A DNA stretch of 64,000 nt from DASSKO01 sp035690425 (GCA_035690425.1 DASSKO010000016.1:1-64000), one strand, 5' to 3'; shown: positions 9,407 to 17,586, numbered from the stretch's first letter. Notes: generated by a model not told the origin, from the letters alone. A program made the numbers and translations.

Positions 9407-10477
9407 TCAGCGCGCGGCGACGGCGCCGCCGCGTCGGTGGTCCAGCGCCAGAACCAGCGGCTCGACGTCGACCAGGCCGATGAGGTTGCCGCGGCGGTCG
9501 GTCACCGCCAGCGGCGCCAGCCGATGCTGCCGGTCGCTGCGGTGCAGTGCTCGGCCGACAGCCGACGAGACCGTCGTGGAGGCCGCCATCGTCATCGCAG
9601 GCACCCAGGTGCCGGCCACGTCGACCGCCAGGGGCCGGCCGCTGTGGTCACAGCGAACCTCGGCCGGGCGGGCGTCTCGCAGGAAGGCTGCGACGGTCTC
9701 GGTGAAGGTGCACCGCAGCCGCAGCTGGCGCAGGCGCGACAGGTCGGGTGGGCTCGGCCAGGGAGGTTGCGCCTTGCCGAAGATCCAGCCCTGCAGCAGC
9801 GGCACGCCGAGGCGCATCACCACCCCGAGCTCGGTCTCGGTCTCGATGCCCTCGGCCAGTAGCCACGCGTCGAGCTCGGACGCGAGCTCACCCAGCAGCC
9901 GGAGGACGGTCTCGGCTGCGGGATCGCTGCCCAGCCGTCGGACCAGGCCCCGGTCGACCTTGATCAGGTCGGGACGCACCCGGACCAGTTGAAGCAGTCC
10001 GGCGTACCCGGCTCCCGCGTCGTCGGAGGCGATCATTGCGCCGGCGTGGCGAGCGGCCTCCACACCCGCCAGCACGGCATCCTCATCCTTCGGCCACGCC
10101 GCCTCGGTCAGCTCGAGGATGAGCCCGGACCAGGAGCGGGTGAACTGTGCCTGCACCCGTGCGTCGGCGAGGTCGCTCGGGCTGAGATTGACCGTAAGGA
10201 AGCAGTTCGGTGGGCATCGCGTGCGCAAGGTCTCCAGCTTGGACAGCAGCAGCACACTCAGCTCCACCGAGCAGCCGAGGCTTTCCGCTACTGCGAAGAA
10301 GTCATCGGGCCCCACCTCCCACGCCGGCGGTAGCCGGGTGAGCACCTCATAGCCGGCCACCGACAGGTGCGCCGCATCGATGATGGGCTGGACGGCCAAC
10401 GACAGGTGGTCCGGCTCATCCAGCACCGCTCGCACCGCAGCGGTCGTCTCCAGCCGTGCGGTGCTGATCTCGGTCAC
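9407..10477 (-). CDS. EAL-domain cyclic di-GMP phosphodiesterase with C-terminal CBS-like region
   Basis: A 356-aa cytosolic protein. The EAL domain (about residues 20-240) keeps the catalytic and metal-binding positions: EVL in place of EAL, NLSP, LELTE, the DD pair in ASDDAGAGY, the lysine in LIKVDRG, AEGIET and LLQGWIFGKAQP. Hydrolysis of c-di-GMP to pGpG is therefore plausible. The last ~100 residues contain MTMAASTTVSSAVGRALH and LAPLAVTDRRGNLIGLVD, resembling a CBS or CBS-like ligand-binding unit that could regulate it. There is no GGDEF domain in the protein or the window. The stop lies 15 nt from that of the convergent acyl-CoA synthetase. Confidence 0.85.
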   Translation of the reverse strand: MTEISTARLETTAAVRAVLDEPDHLSLAVQPIIDAAHLSVAGYEVLTRLPPAWEVGPDDFFAVAESLGCSVELSVLLLSKLETLRTRCPPNCFLTVNLSPSDLADARVQAQFTRSWSGLILELTEAAWPKDEDAVLAGVEAARHAGAMIASDDAGAGYAGLLQLVRVRPDLIKVDRGLVRRLGSDPAAETVLRLLGELASELDAWLLAEGIETETELGVVMRLGVPLLQGWIFGKAQPPWPSPPDLSRLRQLRLRCTFTETVAAFLRDARPAEVRCDHSGRPLAVDVAGTWVPAMTMAASTTVSSAVGRALHRSDRQHRLAPLAVTDRRGNLIGLVDVEPLVLALDHRRGGAVAAR

Positions 10478-10497
10478 GGCGGCGTCAGGCGGCGCAC

Positions 10498-10671
10498 TCA
10501 GGCGGCGGGCTGCATGGCGGCTCGCACCTGGCCGACCAGCTCGGGCGTCAGCACCTCCAGCCGGTGATCACGACGCGCGTGCTCCGTGACACCGGTCAGG
10601 ATCTCGTCCTCGGTTCCCACGAACGACGCCGTGCAACCGGTCACCACGTCACCGCATCGAAAGCTCTTCAC
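10498..10671 (-). CDS. DUF1059 small protein
   Basis: A 57-aa protein of the DUF1059 family, beginning MKSFRCGDVVTGCTASF and containing GTEDEILTGVTEHARRDH. The two Cys and the conserved His in HARRDH suggest a small metal-binding fold, but the family's function is not established. The GTG at 10671 is chosen over an upstream ATG at 10692 because GAGGAG stands 8 nt before the GTG and the family consensus begins exactly there. It sits 20 nt upstream of the EAL gene on the same strand and probably shares its transcript. Confidence 0.75.
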   Translation of the reverse strand: MKSFRCGDVVTGCTASFVGTEDEILTGVTEHARRDHRLEVLTPELVGQVRAAMQPAA

Positions 10672-10794
10672 TCGGACTACTCCTCGCCTCATGGACCTCG
10701 TCAACACTGCGTCACCGTTATCGGCGGCCGAGAGGCCGTTCTGAGTCAAACCGGGGCATGCGGGGACAGCATGGAAACCCCAGCCAGGCCCGAT

Positions 10795-10858
10795 GCCAGC
10801 GTGGCGAGTTCTGGGGCGGTCCGGGGTACGGCGGACCCCCGCAGCGCGCCACGCTGGC
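10795..10858. repeat. 12-bp perfect inverted repeat upstream of purS
   Basis: GCCAGCGTGGCG at 10795-10806 and its exact complement CGCCACGCTGGC at 10847-10858 are separated by 40 nt, which itself contains a smaller hairpin around GGTCC/GGACC. The right arm ends 6 nt before the purS -10 element, so it covers the -35 region. It could be a regulator-binding site or a cruciform in this divergent promoter region. Confidence 0.5.
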
Positions 10859-10864
10859 GGGCCA

Positions 10865-10870
10865 TAGACT
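10865..10870 (+). promoter_or_regulatory. Candidate -10 element of purS-purQ
   Basis: TAGACT fits the TAnnnT consensus and would give a leader of roughly 45 nt, with AAGGAG at 10910-10915 positioned 6 nt before the purS GTG. Unlike purB, purC and purF, this purine operon therefore has a conventional leader. Confidence 0.45.
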
Positions 10871-10921
10871 GACACCGCCCGGTTCGACCAGTTCCACTGC
10901 CTGACGCGCAAGGAGACCAGC

Positions 10922-11167
10922 GTGGCCCGTGTCGTCGTTGACGTCATGCTCAAGCCAGAGATTCTCGATCCGCAGGGCAAGGCAGTGCACGGTGCGCTCG
11001 ACCGGATCGGGCTTGCCGGAGTCGCAGACGTGCGGCAGGGCAAGCGCTTCGAGCTCGAGCTCGACGGCGACCTCGACGAGGAGCGGATGGCTGAGGTACG
11101 CAAGGTCGCGGAGTCGCTGCTGTCCAACCCGGTCATCGAGGACTACGCCGTCAGGGTCGAGAGCTGA
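10922..11167 (+). CDS. purS: FGAM synthase subunit PurS
   Basis: An 81-aa subunit of the three-part formylglycinamidine ribonucleotide (FGAM) synthase. PurS bridges the glutaminase PurQ and the synthetase PurL and helps pass ammonia between them. The sequence has the characteristic VDVMLKPEILDPQGKAVHGAL start and VRQGKRFELEL-type core, with RVES at the C-terminus. The GTG start is set by AAGGAG 6 nt upstream. Its stop overlaps the purQ start by one base (TGATG), so the two are translationally coupled. Confidence 0.95.
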   Translation: MARVVVDVMLKPEILDPQGKAVHGALDRIGLAGVADVRQGKRFELELDGDLDEERMAEVRKVAESLLSNPVIEDYAVRVES

Positions 11168-11832
11168 TGCGCGTCGGGGTGGTGACCTTCCCGGGGTCGC
11201 TCGACGACGTCGACGCCCGCCGGGCGGTCGAGATCGCCGGCGGGCAGCCGGTGGAGCTGTGGCACGGTGACCACGACCTGCACAGTGTCGATGCCGTGGT
11301 CCTTCCCGGCGGTTTCTCCTACGGTGACTATCTGCGCTGCGGGGCGATCGCGCGTTTCGCGCCGGTGATGACGGAGCTCGTCCATGCCGCCCGCGGTGGG
11401 CTGCCGGTGCTCGGCATCTGCAACGGCTTCCAGGTCCTGTGCGAGTCTCAGCTGCTGCCCGGTGCGCTGATCCGCAACCACAACCGCAGGTTCGTCTGTC
11501 GCGACCAGCGGCTGCGCATCGACAACGCCGACACCGCGTGGACCTCGACCTACGAGCCTGGCCAGGAGATCACCGTCGTGCTCAAGAACGGTGAGGGCGG
11601 GTACGTCGCCGACGAGCAGACTCTGGACATGCTCGAGGCGGAGGGGCGGGTCGTCGCGCGCTACCTCGGCGCCAACCCGAACGGTTCACTGCGCGAGATC
11701 GCCGGCATCACCAACGAGCGGGGCAACGTCGTCGGCCTGATGCCGCACCCGGAGCACTCGGTCGAGGCCCTCACCGGTGCCGGCACCGACGGCCTCGGCT
11801 TCTTCCAGGCCGGCCTCCAGCTCGTCAGCTGA
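11167..11832 (+). CDS. purQ: FGAM synthase glutaminase subunit PurQ
   Basis: A 221-aa class I glutamine amidotransferase that releases ammonia from glutamine for FGAM synthesis. The nucleophile elbow GICNGFQ holds the catalytic Cys near residue 86, and the His/Glu of the triad are in MPHPEHSVE near 195. PGGFSYGDYLR is the usual oxyanion region. It is coupled to purS by a one-base overlap. The synthetase partner purL lies about 1.9 kb downstream, past two minus-strand genes. Confidence 0.96.
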   Translation: MRVGVVTFPGSLDDVDARRAVEIAGGQPVELWHGDHDLHSVDAVVLPGGFSYGDYLRCGAIARFAPVMTELVHAARGGLPVLGICNGFQVLCESQLLPGALIRNHNRRFVCRDQRLRIDNADTAWTSTYEPGQEITVVLKNGEGGYVADEQTLDMLEAEGRVVARYLGANPNGSLREIAGITNERGNVVGLMPHPEHSVEALTGAGTDGLGFFQAGLQLVS

Positions 11833-11899
11833 CCCGCCCTGAGCCGCTCCCGAGGATGATGCGGCTGCGCTCACGGGACACGCACGGGGTGGCACCGGG

Positions 11900-12745
11900 T
11901 CAGCCGACGGCGACCAGACTCACAGCGGCTGCCGCAAGCGCGAGACCGACCGCCTGCGTGCGGTGGATGTGCTCGCGCAGCACGGTGGCCGCCAGCAGCA
12001 CGGTGAACGCCGGGTACAGCGACGAGAGCACCGACGCCACCGTCAGCAGTCCGGACTGGCTGGCGAACAGGAACAGCACGGTCGCCGCCGCGCCGAGCGC
12101 GCCGACACCGACGGCCCGCCAGGCGACGCGGTCGCGCGGCACCCAGGGTTGTCTCAACGCGGCGGCCAGGGCAATCACGACCACGATCGAGGCCAGCTGC
12201 GTGAGGGCCAGTGGTCCAAGCCCGGCACTGTCGCGCACCTGTCCGAGGGCGGCGAACAGCACGCCGAAGCCCATCCCGGCGAGCAGCCCGTCGACAACAC
12301 CCTCGCCCACCCGGTGCCCGCTGCCGCCGAGCTCGACCGAGTCCGCCGCCCTCGACACCAGCCAGATCGCGGGAAGCGCGCAGCCGATGCCGATCCATGT
12401 CCACAGCGCGGGACGCTCCCCGGTCACCAGCCCGACGACCACGGGCAGCAGTGCCGACCCCACGGCTGACAGCGGTGCGACCACGCCCATCCGCCCGGTG
12501 GCGAGTCCGCGGTACAGAAACGCCGTACCCGCACCGGCACCGACCCCGGCCAGCGCGCCCCAGGCCCAGTCGGCTGGTGTCGCCTGTCCCGGCAGCAACA
12601 GGGCAGCCGTGCCGGTCAGTGCGGTCGAGGCGACCTGGGCGACGACCGCGACCGGCCACACCGACGTGCGGCGTGACAGCAGGCCGCCCACAAAGTCGGA
12701 CAGTCCGTACATCACGGCACAGCCCAGCGCCAGCACGACGGTCAT
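11900..12745 (-). CDS. EamA/DMT-superfamily transporter
   Basis: A 281-aa integral membrane protein with about ten hydrophobic segments in two repeated halves, as expected for the drug/metabolite transporter superfamily (EamA type). Segments such as AVMYGLSDFVGGLLSRRTS near the start and SLYPAFTVLLAATVLREHI near residue 250 match the two EamA repeats. The substrate cannot be inferred. The ATG at 12745 is preceded by TAGGGT 8 nt upstream and lacks a ribosome-binding site, so it may be leaderless. It follows the secreted/anchored hypothetical protein on the same strand. Confidence 0.85.
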   Translation of the reverse strand: MTVVLALGCAVMYGLSDFVGGLLSRRTSVWPVAVVAQVASTALTGTAALLLPGQATPADWAWGALAGVGAGAGTAFLYRGLATGRMGVVAPLSAVGSALLPVVVGLVTGERPALWTWIGIGCALPAIWLVSRAADSVELGGSGHRVGEGVVDGLLAGMGFGVLFAALGQVRDSAGLGPLALTQLASIVVVIALAAALRQPWVPRDRVAWRAVGVGALGAAATVLFLFASQSGLLTVASVLSSLYPAFTVLLAATVLREHIHRTQAVGLALAAAAVSLVAVG

Positions 12746-12753
12746 GGCGACTG

Positions 12754-12759
12754 ACCCTA
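12754..12759 (-). promoter_or_regulatory. Possible leaderless -10 element of the EamA transporter
   Basis: On the minus strand TAGGGT ends 8 nt before the ATG at 12745. It matches TAnnnT, and the intervening bases have no Shine-Dalgarno match. Confidence 0.35.
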
Positions 12760-12789
12760 AGCGGTCGTCACGGCCGCGTTACCGGTGGC

Positions 12790-13536
12790 TCAGCAGGTGG
12801 TCTCGCCCGCCGTTCGCGCCTTCGCCCAGTAGTCCTCGAGCTGGTCGACTCCCTGCTGCCAGTTGCGCTGCCACAGCTCGGTGGCTCGCTCTGGCGACAG
12901 CGTGCCCGCTCGCAACCGCTCCATGTCGTGGACGTGGTGTGCCCAGGTGGTCAGGGCGACACGCGACGAGCCGAGCAGCTCTTCCCGCGCGGCCGTGTCG
13001 CGGTAGCACTCCCGCAGGTCGGGTACGCCGACGCCACGTGCGCCGGCCACCCACGGGCAGTCCGCGTCGGAGCTGAGGTAGTTTCCGTCGGCAGTGGTGA
13101 AGCGCTCGATACGCTCCGCCGCGCCCGCGCGGGTCTGTTCCCAGAACTCGGCGGCCTGCTCGAGGGTGATCTCTCCCGCGACCAGCTGGTTCATCGCCTC
13201 GACGTGGGTGCGCCACTGCTGCACCGAGCGACTCGCTGACACCAGCACCGGTGCTTGGCGCGCATGCTGGTTCCGGCACGCGCTCAGCGCAACGGTTACG
13301 GCTTCCTGCATGTCGCCGGAGTGCTGCGGGCTCGCCACCCTGTCGACCGAGGCGGTCACCGCCACGTCACCGGGTTGGTCACCGGGTTGGTCACCGCCTG
13401 CCGCCCGCGACTGTGTCTGCGGGTCGTCGGCCCACCACAGGTTGAGCAGGACGACGGCGAGCGCGAGCGTCGCCGCGGTCGTGAGCGCGAACCAGTGACG
13501 AGGCCTGACCTTGCGGTGTCGGCCATGATGAGTCAT
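12790..13536 (-). CDS. Hypothetical membrane-anchored extracytoplasmic protein
   Basis: I do not recognise the family. The 248-aa protein has a basic N-terminus (MTHHGRHRKVRPRHW), one membrane anchor or uncleaved signal (ALTTAATLALAVVLLNLWW, about residues 17-35), a linker with the repeat GDQPGDQPGD, and an extracytoplasmic domain rich in helices and Trp. Five Cys are visible (SACRNQ, DADCPW, RECYRD and the final ETTC among them), compatible with disulfides outside the cell. Two similar segments, VEAMNQLVAGEITLEQAAEFW and a later HDMERLRAGTLSPERATELW, suggest an internal duplication. It lies 44 nt upstream of the EamA gene. Confidence 0.65.
   Translation of the reverse strand: MTHHGRHRKVRPRHWFALTTAATLALAVVLLNLWWADDPQTQSRAAGGDQPGDQPGDVAVTASVDRVASPQHSGDMQEAVTVALSACRNQHARQAPVLVSASRSVQQWRTHVEAMNQLVAGEITLEQAAEFWEQTRAGAAERIERFTTADGNYLSSDADCPWVAGARGVGVPDLRECYRDTAAREELLGSSRVALTTWAHHVHDMERLRAGTLSPERATELWQRNWQQGVDQLEDYWAKARTAGETTC
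13366..13395. repeat. 12-bp in-frame tandem repeat
   Basis: The unit GTCACCGGGTTG occurs twice exactly and then partially. It encodes the GDQPGDQPGD linker of the membrane-anchored hypothetical protein. Copy-number change would alter linker length without a frameshift. Confidence 0.7.
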
Positions 13537-13700
13537 CGAGGAACCCCCCTCCCACGTCCGGCCAGGCTACGCCGCATCCGGGCGCCCGTCGACACGATCC
13601 GGAAGCCGACGCTGTGCGGCGGACCCACGAAGACCGCGGTGCCTACGATGACTCAACTGAGCTGACGACGGCGCGCTACGAGTCGGCGGCGGCGTGGCGG

Positions 13701-13706
13701 TAGCCT
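13701..13706 (+). promoter_or_regulatory. Candidate -10 element of purL
   Basis: TAGCCT (TAnnnT) would start transcription near 13713, giving a leader of about 34 nt that includes the purine-rich AGGAGCAG before the purL GTG. No good -35 is visible. Confidence 0.35.
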
Positions 13707-13746
13707 GACGTCGGCCCTCCCTTCCGGCACCCAGGAGCAGAACGCG

Positions 13747-16017
13747 GTGACTGACGTCCGCAAACTCGACACCGTCAAGCTGGCCACCGACACACCGCAC
13801 CAGCAGCAACCGTGGGCCGAGCTCGGGCTCAAGCGCGAGGAGTACGCGCAGGTCGCGGAGATCCTCGGCCGCCGCCCGACCTCCAGCGAGCTGGCGATGT
13901 ACTCGGTGATGTGGAGCGAGCACTGCTCCTACAAGTCGTCGAAGGCGCATCTGCGGCAGTTCGGTGAGAAGGTCACCGACGAGATGCGCGAGCCGCTGAT
14001 GGTGGGCATCGGGGAGAACGCCGGCGTCGTCGACATCGGCCAGGGCTACGCCGTGACCTTCAAGGTCGAGTCGCACAACCACCCTTCCTACGTCGAGCCC
14101 TACCAGGGTGCGGCCACCGGCGTCGGTGGGATCGTGCGCGACATCCTCTCGATGGGCGCACGGCCCGTCGCGGTGATGGACTCGCTGCGCTTCGGCCCGG
14201 CGTACGCCGACGACACCGCGCGGGTGCTGCCCGGCATCGTCGCCGGCGTCGGCGGGTACGGCAACTGCCTCGGGCTGCCCAATATCGGCGGCGAGCTGGT
14301 CTTCGACCCGGCGTACGCGGGGAACCCGCTCGTCAACGCCCTGTGTGTCGGTGTGCTGCGCCACGAGCAGATCCACCTCGCCAAGGCGAGCGGTGTCGGC
14401 AACCAGGTGATCCTGTACGGCGCGAGGACCGGCGGCGACGGCATCGGTGGGGTGTCGGTGCTGGCGTCGGAGACGTTCGAGTCGACCGGCCCGGCGAAAC
14501 GCCCCAGCGTGCAGGTCGGCGACCCGTTCATGGAGAAGCTGCTGATCGAGTGCACGCTGGAGCTGTTCGCGGCGAACGTCGTCGCCGGCATCCAGGACCT
14601 CGGCGGCGCCGGACTGTCCTGTGCCACGTCGGAGCTGGCGAGCGCCGGCGACGGCGGTATGCACGTCTGGCTCGATCGGGTGCCGTTGCGGGACTCCTCG
14701 CTGAGCCCCGAGGAGATCTTGATGAGCGAGTCGCAGGAGCGGATGATGGCGGTGGTCGAGCCCGGCCACGTCGAACGCTTCCTGCAGATCTGTGCCAAGT
14801 GGGACGTCGAGGCGACCGTGCTCGGCGAGGTGACGGACGCCGACCGGCTGCAGGTCGAGTGGCACGGTGAGCTGATCGTCGACGTGCCCCCGCGCACGGT
14901 CGCCCACGACTGTCCCATCTATCAACGCGCGGACGTGCGCCCGCAGTGGCAGGACGCGCTTCGTGCCGACGACGCTGCCGGGCTGCCCCGACCCGAGGGC
15001 CCGGCCGAGCTGCGCGCGACCGTGCTGCGGATGGTGGCCGCACCTAACCTCTGCGACAAGTCCTGGGTCACCGACCAGTACGACCGTTATGTGCAAGGCA
15101 ATACGGTGCTCGCGCAGCCCGAGGACGCCGGCATGGTCCGCGTCGACGAACGGACCGGGTTGGGGGTTGCGGTCTCCACGGACTGCAACGGTCGCTTCGC
15201 CAAGCTCGATCCCTACACCGGGGCCAAGCTCGCCCTCGCCGAGTCCTACCGCAACGTCGCCGCCTCCGGTGCCCGCCCGCTCGCGGTCACTGACTGCCTG
15301 AACTTCGGGTCCCCGGAGGACCCCGCGGTGATGTGGCAGTTCGCCGAGGCCACCCGCGGGCTGGCCGACGGTTGCCAGCAGCTCGGCCTGCCGATCACCG
15401 GCGGCAACGTCAGCCTCTACAACCAGACCGGCGACCAGGCGATCCTGCCGACGCCCGTCGTCGGCGTGCTGGGGGTCATCGACGATGTCAGCCGGCGTAC
15501 GCCGCAGGGCTTCCGCGAGACGGGCCAGCAGATCTACCTGCTCGGCAGCACCCACGACGAGCTGTCGGGATCGGAGTGGGCGCACGTGGTGCACGACCAT
15601 CTGGGTGGGCAGCCGCCGGCCGTCGACCTCGCTGTCGAGCGTGAGCTCGCCGAGATCTTGGTGAACGCCTCGCGCGACGGCCTGATCGATGCCGCGCACG
15701 ACCTCTCCGACGGCGGTCTGGCGCAGGCGCTGGTGGAGTCGTCGTTGCGCTACGGCGTGGGCTGCCGGGTGTGGCTGCCGGACGACCTCGATCCCTTCGT
15801 CGCGCTGTTCAGCGAGTCCGCCGGTCGCGCCCTCGTCGCCGTACCCCGCTCCGAGGAGGTGCGCTTCACCGACATGTGCACCGCGCGCGGCTTCGCGCAC
15901 CAGCGGATCGGGGTCGTCGACGGCGACACGATCGAGGTGCAGGAGCAGTTCACGCTGCCTCTGGATGAGCTGCGGACGGCCTGGACGGGGACCCTGCCGG
16001 CGCTGTTCGAGGACTGA
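13747..16017 (+). CDS. purL: FGAM synthase large subunit PurL (small-type synthetase)
   Basis: A 756-aa ATP-dependent synthetase that turns FGAR into FGAM with ammonia from PurQ. It is the short PurL that needs separate PurS and PurQ subunits, both encoded about 2 kb upstream. It has two AIRS-like halves. The N-terminal region carries SVMWSEHCSYKSSK and VTFKVESHNHPSYVEPYQGAATGVGG, and the second half has FGSPEDP, GNVSLYN and DLSDGGLAQAL. The GTG start follows AGGAG. The sterol-carrier-like gene starts 6 nt after its stop. Confidence 0.96.
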   Translation: MTDVRKLDTVKLATDTPHQQQPWAELGLKREEYAQVAEILGRRPTSSELAMYSVMWSEHCSYKSSKAHLRQFGEKVTDEMREPLMVGIGENAGVVDIGQGYAVTFKVESHNHPSYVEPYQGAATGVGGIVRDILSMGARPVAVMDSLRFGPAYADDTARVLPGIVAGVGGYGNCLGLPNIGGELVFDPAYAGNPLVNALCVGVLRHEQIHLAKASGVGNQVILYGARTGGDGIGGVSVLASETFESTGPAKRPSVQVGDPFMEKLLIECTLELFAANVVAGIQDLGGAGLSCATSELASAGDGGMHVWLDRVPLRDSSLSPEEILMSESQERMMAVVEPGHVERFLQICAKWDVEATVLGEVTDADRLQVEWHGELIVDVPPRTVAHDCPIYQRADVRPQWQDALRADDAAGLPRPEGPAELRATVLRMVAAPNLCDKSWVTDQYDRYVQGNTVLAQPEDAGMVRVDERTGLGVAVSTDCNGRFAKLDPYTGAKLALAESYRNVAASGARPLAVTDCLNFGSPEDPAVMWQFAEATRGLADGCQQLGLPITGGNVSLYNQTGDQAILPTPVVGVLGVIDDVSRRTPQGFRETGQQIYLLGSTHDELSGSEWAHVVHDHLGGQPPAVDLAVERELAEILVNASRDGLIDAAHDLSDGGLAQALVESSLRYGVGCRVWLPDDLDPFVALFSESAGRALVAVPRSEEVRFTDMCTARGFAHQRIGVVDGDTIEVQEQFTLPLDELRTAWTGTLPALFED

Positions 16018-16023
16018 GCCGGC

Positions 16024-16386
16024 GTGCCCCCTCGTCACAGACCCGCGGCCGAGGCCGATGTCGTCCGCTGGCTGACCGAGGTGGCCGAGGAGGACGAGCC
16101 GTCGCGGGAGGCACTGCGGGGGCTGACCAAGCACTTCCTTGCCGTGCTGAGCGACCGAGCACCGGGCCGGAGCGTGGAGGTGCGGGTGCCCCCGTACGCC
16201 GCAGTGCAGTGCGTTGCGGGCGCCCGCCACACCCGCGGTACTCCGCCGGCGACGGTGGAGGCCGATGCGCACACCTGGATCGCGCTGGCCACCGGTGAGG
16301 TCGACTGGAGCACGGCTGTGCAGCAGGGGCGGGTGGTCGCCTCCGGGGAGCGGTCCGACCTCAGTCCGCTGCTCCCGCTGCGCTGA
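16024..16386 (+). CDS. Sterol carrier-like (SCP-2 related) small protein
   Basis: A 120-aa protein resembling the sterol-carrier-family proteins that often follow purL in actinobacteria. The segment RSVEVRVPPYAAVQCV...RGTPPATVEADAHTWIALATGE and the ending VVASGERSDLSPLLPLR match the MDMPI/SCP-2-like C-terminal fold. The exact role is unknown. The GTG start lies 6 nt after purL, so the two are probably co-transcribed, although no metabolic link to purine synthesis is apparent. Confidence 0.75.
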   Translation: MPPRHRPAAEADVVRWLTEVAEEDEPSREALRGLTKHFLAVLSDRAPGRSVEVRVPPYAAVQCVAGARHTRGTPPATVEADAHTWIALATGEVDWSTAVQQGRVVASGERSDLSPLLPLR

Positions 16387-16431
16387 ACCTTCCCGAACAC
16401 TCTCAACAACCCAAACGCTGCTCCTACGCCG

Positions 16432-16453
16432 AGGCTCCCTCGTGGCGGAGCCT
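16432..16453. terminator. Small hairpin between convergent genes
   Basis: AGGCTCC and GGAGCCT form a 7-bp stem with an 8-nt loop just before the stop codon of the RES toxin and after the sterol-carrier gene. It could end transcription in both directions. Confidence 0.4.
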
Positions 16454-16454
16454 G

Positions 16455-17006
16455 TTATGCCAGGCCAAGGAGCTCCGCGGCGGCGGCAACGGCCTCATTG
16501 TCGATGGCCAACGCGTGCACGCTCTTGACCGTGATGGCACCGAGCGCCCGATCGAAGAGGGTGACGTGAATCCAGCTGGCCTCGAGCGTCGACCACCAGC
16601 GCAGACCGGCCGCGTCGGGATGACGTTCGAACTGGCGTAACGCATACGCCTGCGTGACCTGGCGGTGTCCCGTCGCCACGACGGAGGGTCGCAGCGCTTC
16701 GACGTCCAGGGTGGTTGGGTCGTCGAGGTCGATGAGCACGGCTTTGGCAGTCAGCTCCAACTCCGCAAGCGCGAGCTGCCGTCCCGAGCGGACGAGCAAC
16801 TCGGGCTGCAGGTCCCCGGTGCCCCGGAACGGCGCGAGAGTCTCCGCGACTGCCGAGACGGCATCCTCGGCCAGATACAGGCAGCCATAACGATCCGGTG
16901 CATCATGGCGGCCGGTGCCCTGAAACTCTCGTGGCACCCAAAGCGCATCGCCGGGTGCACCGGCGGGGGCGGACGGGTTCCACGACAGGACCCGCCACAG
17001 CTTCAC
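16455..17006 (-). CDS. RES-domain toxin (NAD+-degrading type)
   Basis: A 183-aa toxin of the RES family, whose studied members (for example MbcT) consume NAD+. The N-terminal LWRVLSWNP supplies the conserved Arg. RYGCLYLAEDAVSAVAETLAPF (about residues 40-60) supplies the conserved Tyr and Glu positions, and a later Ser/Trp-rich stretch (RWWSTLEASWIHVTLF) fits the family. The GTG at 17006 overlaps the antitoxin stop in a GTGA tetramer, which fixes the start. The gene order is antitoxin then toxin, as in other Xre/MbcA-RES systems. Enzymatic activity is inferred from the family. Confidence 0.85.
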   Translation of the reverse strand: MKLWRVLSWNPSAPAGAPGDALWVPREFQGTGRHDAPDRYGCLYLAEDAVSAVAETLAPFRGTGDLQPELLVRSGRQLALAELELTAKAVLIDLDDPTTLDVEALRPSVVATGHRQVTQAYALRQFERHPDAAGLRWWSTLEASWIHVTLFDRALGAITVKSVHALAIDNEAVAAAAELLGLA

Positions 17007-17335
17007 GCGAAGTTGCCGGCCCGCTCGCTTGCAATGGCGTCGAGCACCTCGCGTGTCTGGCCGCGGCGAACGAGGTCGAGCGGACGCCGACCTCTCAGAC
17101 TGGGGTTGACCCCGAGCAGCCAGCGCTCGGCCGCCTCCGTCGGATACAGTCGCAGCAGGTTTGCCATCACCAGTTCGAGCAGGTCGACCCGTCCTGCGTT
17201 CGCCTCGTCGACACCTTGGCCGCGACGCCAACGAGTGACCTGCGCTGGGCTCACGCCGAGCACCTCTGCCAGCCGACGCTGCGAGCCAAAGTCTCGGCTC
17301 AGCGCCACCACCTTGTCCGCAGTTGTCACCGGCAT
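17003..17335 (-). CDS. Xre/MbcA/ParS-type antitoxin with DUF2384 domain
   Basis: A 110-aa antitoxin and autoregulator. A helix-turn-helix covers SQRRLAEVLGVSPAQVTRWRRG (about residues 19-40). The C-terminal DUF2384 region (RLYPTEAAERWLLGVNPSL, then PLDLVRRGQTREVLDAI, ending GNFA) is the part that covers the RES toxin active site in related complexes. The ATG at 17335 is supported by a TATACT element 7 nt upstream, giving a leaderless mRNA. A perfect palindrome lies just upstream, as expected for an operator. It is coupled to the toxin by a 4-bp overlap. Confidence 0.87.
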   Translation of the reverse strand: MPVTTADKVVALSRDFGSQRRLAEVLGVSPAQVTRWRRGQGVDEANAGRVDLLELVMANLLRLYPTEAAERWLLGVNPSLRGRRPLDLVRRGQTREVLDAIASERAGNFA

Positions 17336-17342
17336 ACGCTCC

Positions 17343-17369
17343 AGTATAGCGCAACGGAATGCGTTGCGC
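17343..17369 (-). promoter_or_regulatory. Promoter and palindromic operator of the RES/Xre module
   Basis: On the minus strand a near-consensus -10 (TATACT, 17348-17343) ends 7 nt before the antitoxin ATG. Immediately upstream is a perfect 8-bp inverted repeat, GCGCAACG at 17349-17356 and CGTTGCGC at 17362-17369, with a 5-nt centre. The palindrome fills the space between -10 and -35, so a bound antitoxin or toxin-antitoxin complex would block polymerase. Confidence 0.7.
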
Positions 17370-17573
17370 ATCCTGCGACGGTAGTCCCTACCGAGCGGTC
17401 GGGCCCGCGCTTCGTCACTCTCGCCGGGCATGTCTCTGGCGCGATTGCCTACCGAGGCAAACACACTCCGCAGGGCCGTCTCCATCTCACCCACCCAACC
17501 GACGTACCCGAGTTGAGGATGGAGCGGCAGACGTCGATCCGGTGGGTGAAATGGGGAGGTGCACGCGGGCTCA

Positions 17574-17579
17574 TACGAT
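17574..17579 (+). promoter_or_regulatory. Possible leaderless -10 element of the dipeptidase
   Basis: TACGAT ends 7 nt before the ATG at 17587 and matches TAnnnT. It overlaps an alternative ATG at 17578, so if it is a promoter it favours the later start. Confidence 0.35.
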
Positions 17580-17586
17580 GACGGCC

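Noticed and set aside
10672..10692. An upstream ATG start for the DUF1059 protein
   Set aside because: GAGGAG and the family consensus both point to the GTG at 10671. The upstream codons look like leader sequence that contains the ribosome-binding site.
13567..16272. A ~900-codon open frame antisense to purL
   Set aside because: It mirrors purL codon by codon, with Arg/Gly/His-rich low-complexity composition and no recognisable domain. Long antisense frames are expected in high-GC DNA.
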